NCBI GenBank assembly: GCA_032718475.1 | Contig: JAUCBJ010001024.1 | Coordinates: 1-27,799, forward strand | Source of the DNA: Nemertoderma westbladi | Lineage: Eukaryota; Xenacoelomorpha; Nemertodermatida; Nemertodermatidae | Length of the DNA stretch: 27,799 bases | Reading direction: 5' to 3' | In this document: positions 10,181-18,934 of the stretch, piece by piece | Layout: each line of letters opens with the position of its first letter | Numbering within the stretch: the stretch's first letter is position 1 | Translations under genes and position numbers: made by a program | The notes under the pieces: generated by a model | Told to the model about the DNA's origin: nothing | What the model saw: only the letters and a program-made list of their open reading frames with translations | The model's database searches: none

Positions 10181-11453
10181 GATGCTGGGTGGAGGAAAGG
10201 TTGGTGTGTCTGCAGGGTGGTGCTGGGTGGAGGCGAGGTTGGTGTGTATACAGGGTGGTGCTGGGTGGAGGCAAAGTTGGTGTGTCTGCAGGGTGGTGCT
10301 GGGCAGAGGCAAGGTTGGTGTGTCTGCAGGGTGGCGCTGTGTGGAGGCATGGTTGGTATGTCTGCAAGGTGGTGCTGTGTGGAGGAAAGTTTGGTGTGTC
10401 TGCAGGGTGGTGCTGGGTGGAGGCATGGTTGGTATGTCTACAGAGTGATGCTGGGTGGAGGAAAGGTTGGTATGTCTGCAGGGTGGTGCTGGATGGAGGC
10501 GAGATTGGTGTGTCTGCAGGGTGGTGCTGGGTGGGGGCAAGGTTGGTGTGTCTGCAGGGTGGTGCTGGGTGGAGGCATGGTTGGAATGTCTGCAGGGTGG
10601 TGCTGGGTGGAGGAAAGGTTGGTGTGTCTGCAGGGTGGTGCTGGGTGGAGGCGAGGTTGGTGTGTATACAGGGTGGTGCTGGGTGGAGGCAAAGTTGGTG
10701 TGTCTGCAGGGTGGTGCTGGGTAGAGGCAAGGTTGGTGTGTCTGCAGGGTGGCGCTGTGTGGAGGCATGGTTGGTATGTCTGCAAGGTGGTGCTGTGTGG
10801 AGGAAAGTTTGGTGTGTCTGCAGGGTGGTGCTGGGTGGAGGCATGGTTGGTATGTCTACAGGGTGATGCTGGGTGGAGGAAAGGTTGGTATGTCTGCAGG
10901 GTGGTGCTGGATGGAGGCGAGATTGGTGTGTCTGCAGGGTGGTGCTGGGTGGGGGCAAGGTTGGTGTGTCTGCAGGGTGGTGCTGGGTGGAGGCATGGTT
11001 GGAATGTCTGCAGGGTGGTGCTGGGTGGAGGAAAGGTTGGTGTGTCTGCAGGGTGGTGCTGGATGGAGGCGAGGTTGGTGTGTATACACGGTGGTGCTGG
11101 GTGGAGGGAAAGTTGGTGTGTCTGCAGGGTGGTGCTGGGTAGAGGCAAGGTTGGTGTGTCTGCAGGGTGGCGCTGTGTGGAGGCATGGTGGGTATGTCTG
11201 CAAGGTGGTGCTGTGTGGAGGAAAGTTTGGTGTGTCTGCAGGGTGGTGCTGGGTGGAAGCATGGTTGGTATGTCTACAGGGTGATGCTGGGTGGAGGAAA
11301 GGTTGGTATGTCTGCAGGGTGGTGCTGCATGGAGGCGAGATTGGTGCGTCTGCAGGGTGGTGCTGGGTGGGGGCAAGGTTGGTGTGTCCGCAGGGTGGTG
11401 CTGGGTGGAGGAAAGGTTGGTGTGTCTGCAGGGTGGTGCTGGGTTTGAGGTAA
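10176..11453. repeat. 38 bp minisatellite with 418 bp higher-order repeat
   Basis: About 33 copies of a 38 bp unit of the form TGCTGGGTGGAGGMAAGGTT + GGTGTGTCTGCAGGGTGG. Variants recur every 11 units (418 bp): the GTGATGCTGGGTGGAGG form starts at 10445, 10863 and 11281, and the GTGTATACA form lies near 10240, 10658 and 11076. The array thus grew by duplication of an 11-unit block. Because 38 is not a multiple of 3 and the unit lacks stops, all frames on both strands stay open for hundreds of codons. Those frames are artefacts, not genes. The same unit, inverted, fills 17877-18195 in the right arm. Confidence 0.95.
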
Positions 11454-11585
11454 GGTTAGTGTGTCTGTGCAATGCCAGAGCTAAAATGGAAACCAGGCTT
11501 TTATGTGGGGAGTAAAAAAGTATTGGGTAGTTATGACACAATCTATTGGCATTGGCATCAATTAATAACTTTTAAATTAAGACAT
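11454..11585. other. Junction between minisatellite and 22 bp satellite
   Basis: Short non-coding sequence after the last 38 bp unit, grading into AT-rich DNA. No feature is recognised. Confidence 0.4.
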
Positions 11586-12139
11586 ATTTATTAAATTGTT
11601 ACATATTTATGACATTATAACATAATAGTTACGACATTATTACATAATAGTTATGACATTATTACATAATGGTTATGACATTATTACATAATAGTTATGA
11701 CATTATTACATAATAGTTATGACATTATTACATAATAGTTATGACATTATTACATAATAGTTATGACATTATTACATAATAGTTATGACATTATTACATA
11801 ATAGTTATGACATTATTACATAATAGTTATGACATTATTACATAATAGTTATGACATTATTACATAATAGTTATGACATTATTACATAATAGTTATGACA
11901 TTATTACATAATAGTTATGACATTATTACATAATAGTTATGACATTATTACATAATAGTTATGACATTATTACATAATAGTTATGACATTATTACATAAT
12001 AGTTATGACATTATTACATAATAGTTATGACATTATTAAATAATAGTTATGACATTATTACATAATAGTTATGACATTATTACATAATAGTTATGACATT
12101 ATTACATAATAGTTATGACATTATTACATAATAGTTATG
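11586..12139. repeat. 22 bp satellite array, main part
   Basis: About 25 near-identical copies of ATAGTTATGACATTATTACA + TA in head-to-tail order. The units at the left edge are more diverged (ACATATTTATGACATTATAA). The central units are almost perfect, with single changes such as GGTTATGAC near 11670 and ATTAAATAA near 12037. The array continues after the inserted transposon at 15372. Confidence 0.95.
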
Positions 12140-12166
12140 GAGTCATTCCATCCAAATTCAACAAAT

Positions 12167-13734
12167 TTCAGAAATTCAGTGGCGCTCACCTCCTCAGATT
12201 TTGTTGAAATTAATTATACACAATGTTTATAGCGATATAAGAAAGGCCTGAAATTTTTTAGCCAATCCGTACATCCAAACTTGAGATATTCCCCTGTGAA
12301 ATACGATAAATTGTCAATTTTTGAAAGACTACATGTTATTAGTACCCCTGTGAAAATTTTCTGACAAATGGTTGATTGTCAAATTTTGTATATCTAGTGC
12401 CTAATATGTCAAACTTTCAGTCGTCAACAAAACAAATATCCAACCAATTTGCAGAGGCTCAAATGAAACGAGTAAAATTTCACTATTTATGCATTTTTAT
12501 TAATTTTGGTAGTTTTTGAGGTGCTATCATTCGCATCTGATTGCCAGTTGGTTGTTAGAAACATTTAAATCAATGTGATACAGTATTCAGGCAGCCATTT
12601 AAATATGTTCTTCACGGCAACAGCTTATCAGATTGAAGGTATTGATAATTTAAATGGGCACTTTTTGTGTTTTTTGTAAATTTTGCCAACTTTCACATGA
12701 TACCAGTCAGCTCTGATAATATATTATAACTGGAAATTTTCGGAGATGTTACTTTAGCCTATGGCTAATATTCACACAAATTTATAGAAACCAACAGGAC
12801 CTTGGTCTTGTGATATATGGAATAAGTGTAATTAAATTTTACCAAAAAATTACTTTAATTTTTATCAATTATGACGCTCTGATAGGGTGTTGGCAATTAA
12901 TAAATGTGCTATTATGTTCGTTGATGGATACTAATAATGACATTTAATGTTAGTTGGTCCAACAGATTATCAGAGCCGAGTTACAATTGGTGACTTTGTA
13001 AGGGTTGGTATTCGAAGAGACAGTACCTGCAGTAACAAAATACCTTGCAATATCCTACTGTAAAGTTTGTGAATCAAAACATAAATCCGACCTTCTCACC
13101 AAAACAGTAAACTCTAAGTAAGCGAATATATATTGCAGTATCGGTCTCTTATAACCGGTGAGGCAGAAAACAGTCTATGAACGGACAAACTTCGATAAAA
13201 CAAAATCCCGCGCAGCGAATCCTAAAATCAGGCTGACTCACTGACGGACTAAGGGCGCTCGTATACTTTGCCGCGGTGTGATTTATATGGTTGGGATAGA
13301 GATATGCTAGCTAGGTGCAGAAAGGTCTAACTAGAGGGCAAAGCGCAGTACGGACAAAAATTATTTTATATATTTTGAGGTGTAAATAATTTCTAACGCG
13401 TGTGAGTCTTGATTCTAAACAGTCAAAGTCAGTTTTGCTCCTTCACATATATAATTACTGGGTCCGGTGTGCATTTTACAAATATTCTAATTTTGTAACT
13501 TGTAGGTCCAATACTCACGAATGATAAGGCTCCTTCCCCTTTTGCGTATTTCCAGGACTCAAATTCAGGCATAAGGTTAATACTACGCCCAGAATTCGGC
13601 AATTTAATTTACCAGGTCCCTAATACTAAGAAGAAATGTGTTAGTTTACTACAGTAGGCGTACTGTTACAAATAGCTAGCCTGGTGTTCTTATCTAGAAT
13701 TTTGGTTGCCTAGATGGGCACGGCAACTTCCTAA
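12167..13734. other. Left part of the nested transposon, no exon recognised
   Basis: AT-rich DNA with dense stops. The N-terminal exons of the transposase should lie here if the copy were complete, but I find no recognisable coding segment. The part from 13140 to 13350 is less AT-rich and could be regulatory or a decayed exon. Confidence 0.35.
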
Positions 13735-14475
13735 CAGAATGTTGGCGGGGACACGGTAGGTGTTAGTATCCCTAATAGCCTCAATTTATTTGCGCCTAGT
13801 GGTAAACTAGGCCTATATGCTACCTGGCACTTCTTTGCCACCAGTCATGGCAAGAGCCCGTGTGATGGGATTGGCGGCACTGTGAAGCGAATAATCACTA
13901 GGATGAGTCTGCAGAGACCTATAGAGGACCAAATAACTAATGCTGAGGAGATGTTTACTGCTGCTGATGTTAATATTACTGGGATAAGATTTATTTGGGT
14001 CGATGCCAAGGAAGTGGAGTCTATGACCAAGGAGCAGGAAGTTCGGTTTGAGGATGCCTCAAAAATACCTGGGACAAGGTCGTATCACCGTTTTGATGTT
14101 CTTCCCAGTGGCAAATTAGCTTGCCGAACAGTGTCAGATGGCGATGACAACCTTGCAACAGTGATAAACATTGTTCAAGGTATCACCAGGGAGTCCATCA
14201 CGGATGAGGAACAGTCAACCTCAGGAAAGGAACCCAACTACAGCGTTGGTCAATGGGTACTTGTGTACTATGAGGAAGATCATTACCCAGGAGAGGTGCA
14301 GTACACGTCAAGTGAGGGGTACGTGTGTGTGAAAGTCATGGACAGGGCTGGTGGATACTACAGGTGGCCCGAGAAGGATGATATACATAGTTATCCCACT
14401 GATGACATTGTAAAAACTCTGGAACCACCACTACCCGTTGGAACCAGAGGACAGTTCAAATTTTCGAACATTTAA
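13735..14475 (+). CDS. Transposase, C-terminal exon
   Basis: The frame is open from 13735, just after an in-frame TAA that overlaps a TTCCTAACAG acceptor-like site, to a stop after codon FSNI. It contains WHFFATSHGK then SPCDGIGGTVKR (13831-13890), a block I associate with DDE-type transposases of invertebrate DNA transposons, where the Asp is probably catalytic. Residues YSVGQWVLVYYEEDHYPGEV and later YRWPEKDD, DDIVKTLEPPLPVGTRGQF form a small beta-rich C-terminal domain that often accompanies that block. A GTG at 13882 has been read as a start in simple ORF finding, but homology extends upstream of it and no ATG precedes, so this is an internal or last exon. The upstream exons are not found. 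The copy sits inside TIRs with a target duplication, so a host gene is unlikely. The family assignment is from memory and unverified. Confidence 0.72.
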   Translation, partial: QNVGGDTVGVSIPNSLNLFAPSGKLGLYATWHFFATSHGKSPCDGIGGTVKRIITRMSLQRPIEDQITNAEEMFTAADVNITGIRFIWVDAKEVESMTKEQEVRFEDASKIPGTRSYHRFDVLPSGKLACRTVSDGDDNLATVINIVQGITRESITDEEQSTSGKEPNYSVGQWVLVYYEEDHYPGEVQYTSSEGYVCVKVMDRAGGYYRWPEKDDIHSYPTDDIVKTLEPPLPVGTRGQFKFSNI

Positions 14476-14477
14476 GA

Positions 14478-15344
14478 AGAATTATGTAATATATAAATTC
14501 GCTACTTATATATAATAAATACAGTATCCTGGTTATTCAAGTTTAATAGATTGTAGTTTGTTTTTTCTCTGCAAAGCTGTTGGTCCGTTTAATTGCAATA
14601 AATATCTATATTATGTACTATAAAACATATTATTTCCTTCCTAGGCAATAACGTACTTTCAGATTGAAATTACATTGAATGAAAATATTCTTTTTTTTCA
14701 ATTACTTGTCACGTTAAAGAACATTTTTAGATAATAACTTGATCCTGTTGGTGATTGAAAATTATCATACAATTGAACAATAGGTTGAATAAACAAATTA
14801 TCTACTTTTTGGGGAGATATTTTTAGTCAGAGCTGATTTCTGACACTTCAAAGTTGGCAAAAAATCAAAATCGTATGCACTTATTTTTTCGATAGCACAC
14901 CTCTGATAAGTTGTTGGCCCTTAATTCATTATTAAAACGTGTCATGGATAATGCACAATATAGTTAAGAAACATTTGAATTTCCAACAGACATGCAGAGA
15001 TTTCTAAATGGTGTCACAAAAATCAACAAAATTTGTATTTTTGGTGTAATTTCAATCGCGTATGTTAAGACTCTGACTATCGGTTGTATGTTTATTGACT
15101 TATAGGATACAGCCTTATTATAAGAGGTGTATCATTTATTAAAAAAGTATCACCCAACAAGTTGTCAGAGTACAAAATATTCAGGTTTTAAATTTCCAAT
15201 ATTTTTACAATTCAGAAACTTGAACACCATGTAACTTGAGAATAAAAGGACCAAATGAGCTGAAATTATGGCTACCAGTTTTTAACCACATCATCATAAC
15301 ATGATTAAATTTTCAATGAATTCTGAGAGGGTGTGCGCCACCCC
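14478..15344. other. Right non-coding part of the nested transposon
   Basis: AT-rich sequence after the transposase stop, leading to the right TIR. An AATAAA signal at 14587-ish (GCAATAAATATC) and another at 14514 (ATAATAAATA) could serve for polyadenylation. No gene is seen. Confidence 0.4.
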
Positions 15345-15371
15345 ATTTGTTGAATTTGGCTGGAATAACCC

Positions 15372-15455
15372 TATGACATTGTTACATAATAGTTATGACA
15401 TTATTAAATAATAGTTATGACATTATTACATATTTGACATTGTTACATACAGTAT
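15372..15455. repeat. 22 bp satellite array, part to the right of the insertion
   Basis: The array resumes with TATGACATTGTTACATAATA and runs through about four increasingly diverged units. The orientation is the same as at 11586-12139, as expected if the transposon split one array. Confidence 0.9.
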
Positions 15456-15486
15456 TACATATTTATAACATTAAGTCCATTTGCAA

Positions 15487-15886
15487 CTACGATGAAATAA
15501 GTAATCTCCCATATCGCTTCAGGAACGCTTCGGTTCGCAGTTCTCCTTGACTATACTGCTCCCAGTATACGTTCAAGAGCCCTGCGGCTGCGGCAGTTTT
15601 CTTGCGCTGTTGGCGCAAGACGGTGCCACGACTCACCAGCCTCACCTGGATCGGTACCAACTGCGCCTCTCGGTGGAGGAGGTGGGTCGTAAAATGGTAG
15701 GTTAGCACGTGGGGCGCGCGTATTTAGACGGCGATGCCAACCTTCGACATCATTATTGGTTCTTATGCTTCGTCGAAAGACACTCCACGCAGCAACAGGC
15801 CAAACCGTACTTATGGTCCACGTCTTTTCTATATACTTGAGCAGACGGTCCACCAGGAAATTTCCTTTCGTCCTTCCCTTTAGGTC
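15487..15886 (-). pseudogene. MULE transposase C-terminus, one frameshift
   Basis: On the - strand the first frame (15886-15692) reads LLKYIEKTWTI, WSVFRRSIRTNNDVEGWHRR and LNTRAPRANLPFY. After a shift near 15680-15692 (in TACGACCCACCTCCTCC) a second frame continues with HLLHREAQLVPIQVRLVSRG, VLRQQRKK, LLNVYWEQYSQGEL and FLKRYGRLL to a stop at 15487. The 'TNN..EGWH..LN' box followed by an EA..V..Q..L...G helix is the standard end of MULE transposases. A TAG at 15887-15889 closes the frame upstream, and no DDE core precedes it. The strand and position match the zinc finger exons at 16536-17094, so both are pieces of one gene whose middle has been lost. Confidence 0.8.
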
Positions 15887-15895
15887 CTAATCCAT

Positions 15896-16535
15896 TCTTC
15901 AACCTGCATCAATCTGAATCAATCTACTCCCGTAGAAAAATAATAGTTAGATTGATAAAATTGAAAATTGAAAAATTTAGAGCATAAGTATCTCTCTGTG
16001 CAGAGATGCCATGGCATGGGTTAGTATAGGGCAGTGTAGGGCAGCGGAATAAAGAGCAGGGCGGCTAGAGGCGGGTAGACTAAGCCTAAAGAGCACGAAG
16101 TGCAGGACGGCTAGGCGGGTAGACTAAGCTCAAAGAGCAGGGCGGCTGCTTCAAACAGCTATAGGCCGGACTACTGATGGAATTCCACAGAGCTTGAGAG
16201 TGATTGACAGGCACAGTAACAATACAGATGGTGTGTGGTGTACTTTCTGAATTGCAGTTTCAGTACACCTGCCGTCTGCAGAAGTTACAGTTATATTCCT
16301 CCTTTCCACTCCGTAAGTCAACATGGCATGGCCTCGTGTACAATGCGTGTACATATCGTTATATCAGATCTGCTCCAATGAACCTCCGCTCTCTCCAGAA
16401 ATTGGATTGCCATGGCCATGATGGTTATTATACATCTATGTACCTATTGAATTTCAAGATATTGCTGTGTGACTGTACAAGCTGTCTAACGAGTATCATA
16501 ATAACCCCCTTATTGCTTATACAATTAATAGTCTA
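15896..16535. other. MULE interior, core of transposase missing; short tandem repeat
   Basis: No confident coding segment is seen. A tandem repeat of about 2.4 units (AGAGCAGGGCGGCTAGAGGC then GGGTAGACTAAGC) fills 16053-16146. On the - strand near 16230-16330 a frame reads MLTYGVERRNIT and DGRCTETAIQKVHH. It might be a worn remnant of the DNA-binding region that normally follows in MULE proteins, but this is weak. Confidence 0.35.
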
Positions 16536-16861
16536 TGCAGCAAGAGGAAATTGATAAGTATTGTAGGAAAGACTTGTCCTTTCTGTTTTACTAAAAAAAA
16601 TTACTAACACTTCGTTTGGTTCATCCGGAATAACTGAATTGCCAGAAACATCGAAACCATTATCTGAGGCAGTAGTGGCATCCTCCAACAGTTCAACAGG
16701 AGCCTCCAACGGTTCAACAGGAGCCTCCAACGGTTTAACAGGAGGCTCTAATGGATCAGCAGGGGGGGTTGCATGGTTGCCACTGAATTCAGTACAATAA
16801 TAGCAACTCCAGTTAAATGATGGAGTTGATATCAGTATGGCGTACTGAGAATGTGATATTC
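16536..16861 (-). CDS. MULE protein, exon 2 (end of PHD-like finger plus acidic tail)
   Basis: On the - strand an acceptor (TATCTTTATAG|GA) at 16862 opens this exon. Its first residues, with the split Gly codon, are GISHSQYAILISTPSFNWSC, followed by YYCTEF. They supply the W-x-C-x2-C that completes the zinc finger started in exon 1 (Cys57 and Cys60 of the joined protein). Next comes a repeated LEPPVKPLEAPVEPLEAPVE segment encoded by a small tandem DNA repeat (16675-16745), then a low-complexity acidic stretch up to a stop at 16533-16535. The true exon end is unknown; a donor before the IFFSK segment (near 16592-16605) is likely, because the last 25 codons look intronic. Confidence 0.65.
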
Positions 16862-16982
16862 CTATAAAGATATAAAATAAATGTCATTATTAGCTGTGCT
16901 TAATAAGTATAAGTAGTCGTATGCTCGTATGGGTCACACGTGAGTCGTCAATGACGCTGACGACGAACAACTTATCACTTAC
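16862..16982 (-). other. Phase 1 intron splitting the zinc finger
   Basis: A 121 bp intron with GTAAGT donor (16982 downward) and TTTATAG acceptor (ending 16862). Removing it restores one reading frame and a full set of eight zinc ligands across the junction, which supports both splice sites. Confidence 0.72.
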
Positions 16983-17094
16983 CTGTATATCCACACTTTC
17001 GATGCTGCCATCTGTTGCATTCATCGCACTGCAAAGCCTGCTGACGAACTGTCACTTCTCTGATACACACAACGCACGTGTCGGGGTCGGGCAT
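16983..17094 (-). CDS. MULE protein, exon 1 (PHD-like zinc finger)
   Basis: ATG at 17094 (CGATGCCCGACCC on the - strand) begins MPDPDTCVVC, continues with QQALQCDECNRWQHRKCGYT and reaches a GTAAGT donor. With exon 2 the ligands are C7-x2-C10-x12-C23-x2-C26-x4-H31-x2-C34-x22-C57-x2-C60, a C4HC3 PHD-like pattern. Such 'ALQCD.C..WQHR.C' fingers occur at the N-terminus of many invertebrate MULE-type proteins (recollection, not a search). The finger may bind chromatin or DNA during target choice; that is inference. The exon is intact, but the catalytic part of the gene downstream is lost. Confidence 0.72.
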
Positions 17095-17119
17095 CGTAAA
17101 GGAAATCGAATTACAAAGT

Positions 17120-17700
17120 GAGACAAATTTTAAAAGCAAGAAACCAAAATGAATAACTTGGAGACAGCTTAAATAGCAAAATATTTAAAAGCGAAAATAA
17201 CTAGCCAAGCAAGTGAAAATGAGCAATGCTGGAACCAGCGGGTGGTAGAGATAGCGCACAGCGTGTCCACTTTATCTTGAACTGAACCAATCATATTAAG
17301 CACAACGGAATGACTCACTTCTTCTTGTTTAGATAGAGGCGTAACAAACAGGACAAGTTAGAGGCGTAATGATGGCCTCCTGTTCCAGCTTATTTTTTTA
17401 CACCCAATCAAATATCCCCAATTTGTATGTCACGTAAGGAAGGTAGCAAAGTGTAGCTTGCTATACAAAGAAAGTAAAATATTGTAAAAAATAGTGAAAA
17501 ATATTGCAATAATATCGTTACAACAAATGAAATAAACATATTCACTGCAGAGTCAGCAAATCAATAATGTTCGCTGATAATATTAACGAGAGTAAGCGTT
17601 ACCCAACAACTATTATATGCATTATGACATCGCACAACTATAAATAAAGCGTTCCCCCAACCTAGGATATCTCCGGACTACCTTTTGTTGATATATCAGG
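17120..17700. other. MULE region upstream of the zinc finger gene, no gene seen
   Basis: Non-coding AT-rich DNA that should hold the promoter of the - strand MULE gene. No clear core promoter element is seen. The word GAGGCGTAA occurs twice (17336 and 17361). Confidence 0.4.
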
Positions 17701-18923
17701 AAATTTCTGACTTCCATTTTCTGACTTCCGTTTTCGACGCAAATTACACATTAAGTCAAATATCTGACGAAACAAATTTTAATAACAATATTCACGAATA
17801 TTTTTCCTTTAGTCAAATATTTGCTGAAACAAATTTAAATAACTATTCACTGTATTCAATTTTATAAATTACACTATCACCCAGCACCACCCTGTAGACA
17901 CACCATCCTTACCCCCACCCAGCACCACCCTGCAGACAAACAAACCTCGCCTCCACCCAGCACCACCCTGCAGACACACCAACCTTTCCTGCACCCAGCA
18001 CCACCCTGCAGACATACCAACCATGCCTCCACCCAGTACCACCCTGCAGACACACCAACCTTTCCTCCACCCAGCACCACCCTGCAGACATACCAACTAT
18101 GCCTCCACCCAGCACCACCCTGCAGACATTCCAACCATGCCTCCACCCAGCACCACCCTACAGCCACACAAACCTTTCCTCCACCCAGCATCATATCCAC
18201 TCATACATAGATAATGATACATACTGTATAATTTAGGTTTGGACTGGGAGGGGGGGGGGGGGGGGGGGGGAGATATTCGACGCAAATAACATATGATTTC
18301 AATAATCAAATTAAAATCAAAATAATCAAATTCAATTTTAATAACAATATTCACGTATATTTTTCCTTTAGTCAAATATTTGCCGAAACAAATTTAAATA
18401 ACTATTCACTGTATTAAATTTTATGAATTACACTATTTCATACATACAGTACGTACATAATCATTCATACTATATCATTCAGGTTGGCGTTGGGAATGGG
18501 GGGGGGGGGGGGGGGGGAGGTTACTTCGAACATACAGAAATAACAGATGACTGTACTCTTTTCAAAAATAAAACTGTAACACATTCTATTATGTTTTCGT
18601 TTATTGTATTGTTAGAATAACGTGCCATTGTAACCTGCTCCTTTCCCTTACTGATTCTAAATTACCCAACTCTAAGGTTATCATTGAGAATCCGTTTCTT
18701 ATCCTCCTTTAAATAAACGAAGACGCGTTTCATCAGTTAATCCCTGAAATTAAAACAAATATTATAAATAGATAGAACAAAAATAAATGTATGTTACATT
18801 CGGGCTTAGTAATTTATAGATCCAATGTAACATAGTTATAGGATCCAATGTAACATAATTGCGGTTACGTTCGATTCCAAATAACTATGTTACATTCGAT
18901 ACTGATTACGTTCAGTCTGTCAC
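17701..18923 (-). repeat. Right long TIR of the MULE, with minisatellite and two G tracts
   Basis: The reverse complement of this arm follows the left arm closely from 18923 inward. G tracts lie at 18498-18517 and 18250-18270. Inside the arm the 38 bp minisatellite (17877-18195) interrupts the arm's subunit: TATGTATGAG stands on one side and ATAGTGTAATTTATAAAATT on the other, and these are adjacent in the unbroken left-arm subunit near 9978-10000. From 17876 inward the subunit continues (CAGTGAATAG, TTTGTTTC.., TATTTGACT on the - strand) to about 17700. Confidence 0.8.
17877..18195. repeat. 38 bp minisatellite, inverted copy in the right arm
   Basis: About 8.4 units of the same 38 bp repeat as at 10176-11453, here reading CCACCCAGCACCACCCTGCA on the + strand. 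It is four times shorter than the left array and has no 418 bp higher-order pattern. Long open frames on both strands are by-products of the repeat. Confidence 0.93.
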
Positions 18924-18934
18924 CCTATGGGACT
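18924..18934. repeat. Right 11 bp target-site duplication of the MULE
   Basis: CCTATGGGACT, identical to 9238-9248, abuts the right end of the element. Confidence 0.85.

Larger units (their letters stand above)
12140..15371 (+). mobile_element. 3.2 kb DNA transposon nested in the satellite (4 bp TSD)
   Basis: The left end (12140, GAGTCATTCCATCCAAATTC then AACAAAT) and the inverted right end (GGGTTATTCCAGCCAAATTC then AACAAAT) match at 24 of 27 positions. TATG flanks both sides (12136-12139 and 15372-15375). Removing the element and one TATG restores a perfect 22 bp satellite unit, which proves the insertion. It carries one transposase exon (13735-14477). The CTCTGATAA word and relatives (12711, 12876, 14898; inverted near 12965 and 12625) recur in its subterminal parts. 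The 4 bp duplication and GAG/GGG termini fit my recollection of the Sola2 group; that assignment is tentative. Confidence 0.88.
9249..18923 (-). mobile_element. 9.7 kb Mutator-like element with long TIRs, nested and decayed
   Basis: The first and last several hundred bases are inverted copies of each other: 9249-10180 matches the reverse complement of 18200-18923, with near-identical blocks such as the stretch around GATGAAACGCGTCTTCG (near 9440 and 18730). A perfect 11 bp direct repeat flanks it. The interior encodes, on the - strand, a PHD-type zinc finger (two exons, 17094-16536) and a transposase C-terminus (15886-15487), both consistent with a MULE. The catalytic core between them is missing, so the copy cannot be autonomous. 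The element also carries a 38 bp minisatellite in both arms, a 22 bp satellite, and a second transposon nested in that satellite. It lies in DCTN3 intron 1. Confidence 0.88.

Noticed and set aside
10044-11541. Many long open frames (up to 380 codons) on both strands, rich in Cys/Trp/Gly or His/Pro/Thr
   Set aside because: They are products of a stop-free 38 bp tandem repeat. Since 38 is not a multiple of 3, every frame stays open. There are no starts, domains or splice signals of a gene.
11586-12139. 22 bp repeats considered as a CRISPR or regulatory array
   Set aside because: Pure head-to-tail satellite without spacers, in a eukaryotic transposon.
13882-14475. A 197-residue protein starting at 13882
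   Set aside because: The start is a GTG read as Met. The open frame and the conserved block extend upstream to 13735, so this is an internal exon boundary problem and not a start.
16151-16554. Overlapping + and - strand frames of 67-116 codons in the MULE core
   Set aside because: No recognisable domain. A weak resemblance of the - strand frame to a worn DNA-binding module was not strong enough to call.
17869-18375. Similar Cys/Gly-rich open frames
   Set aside because: Same 38 bp repeat, inverted, in the right arm of the MULE.
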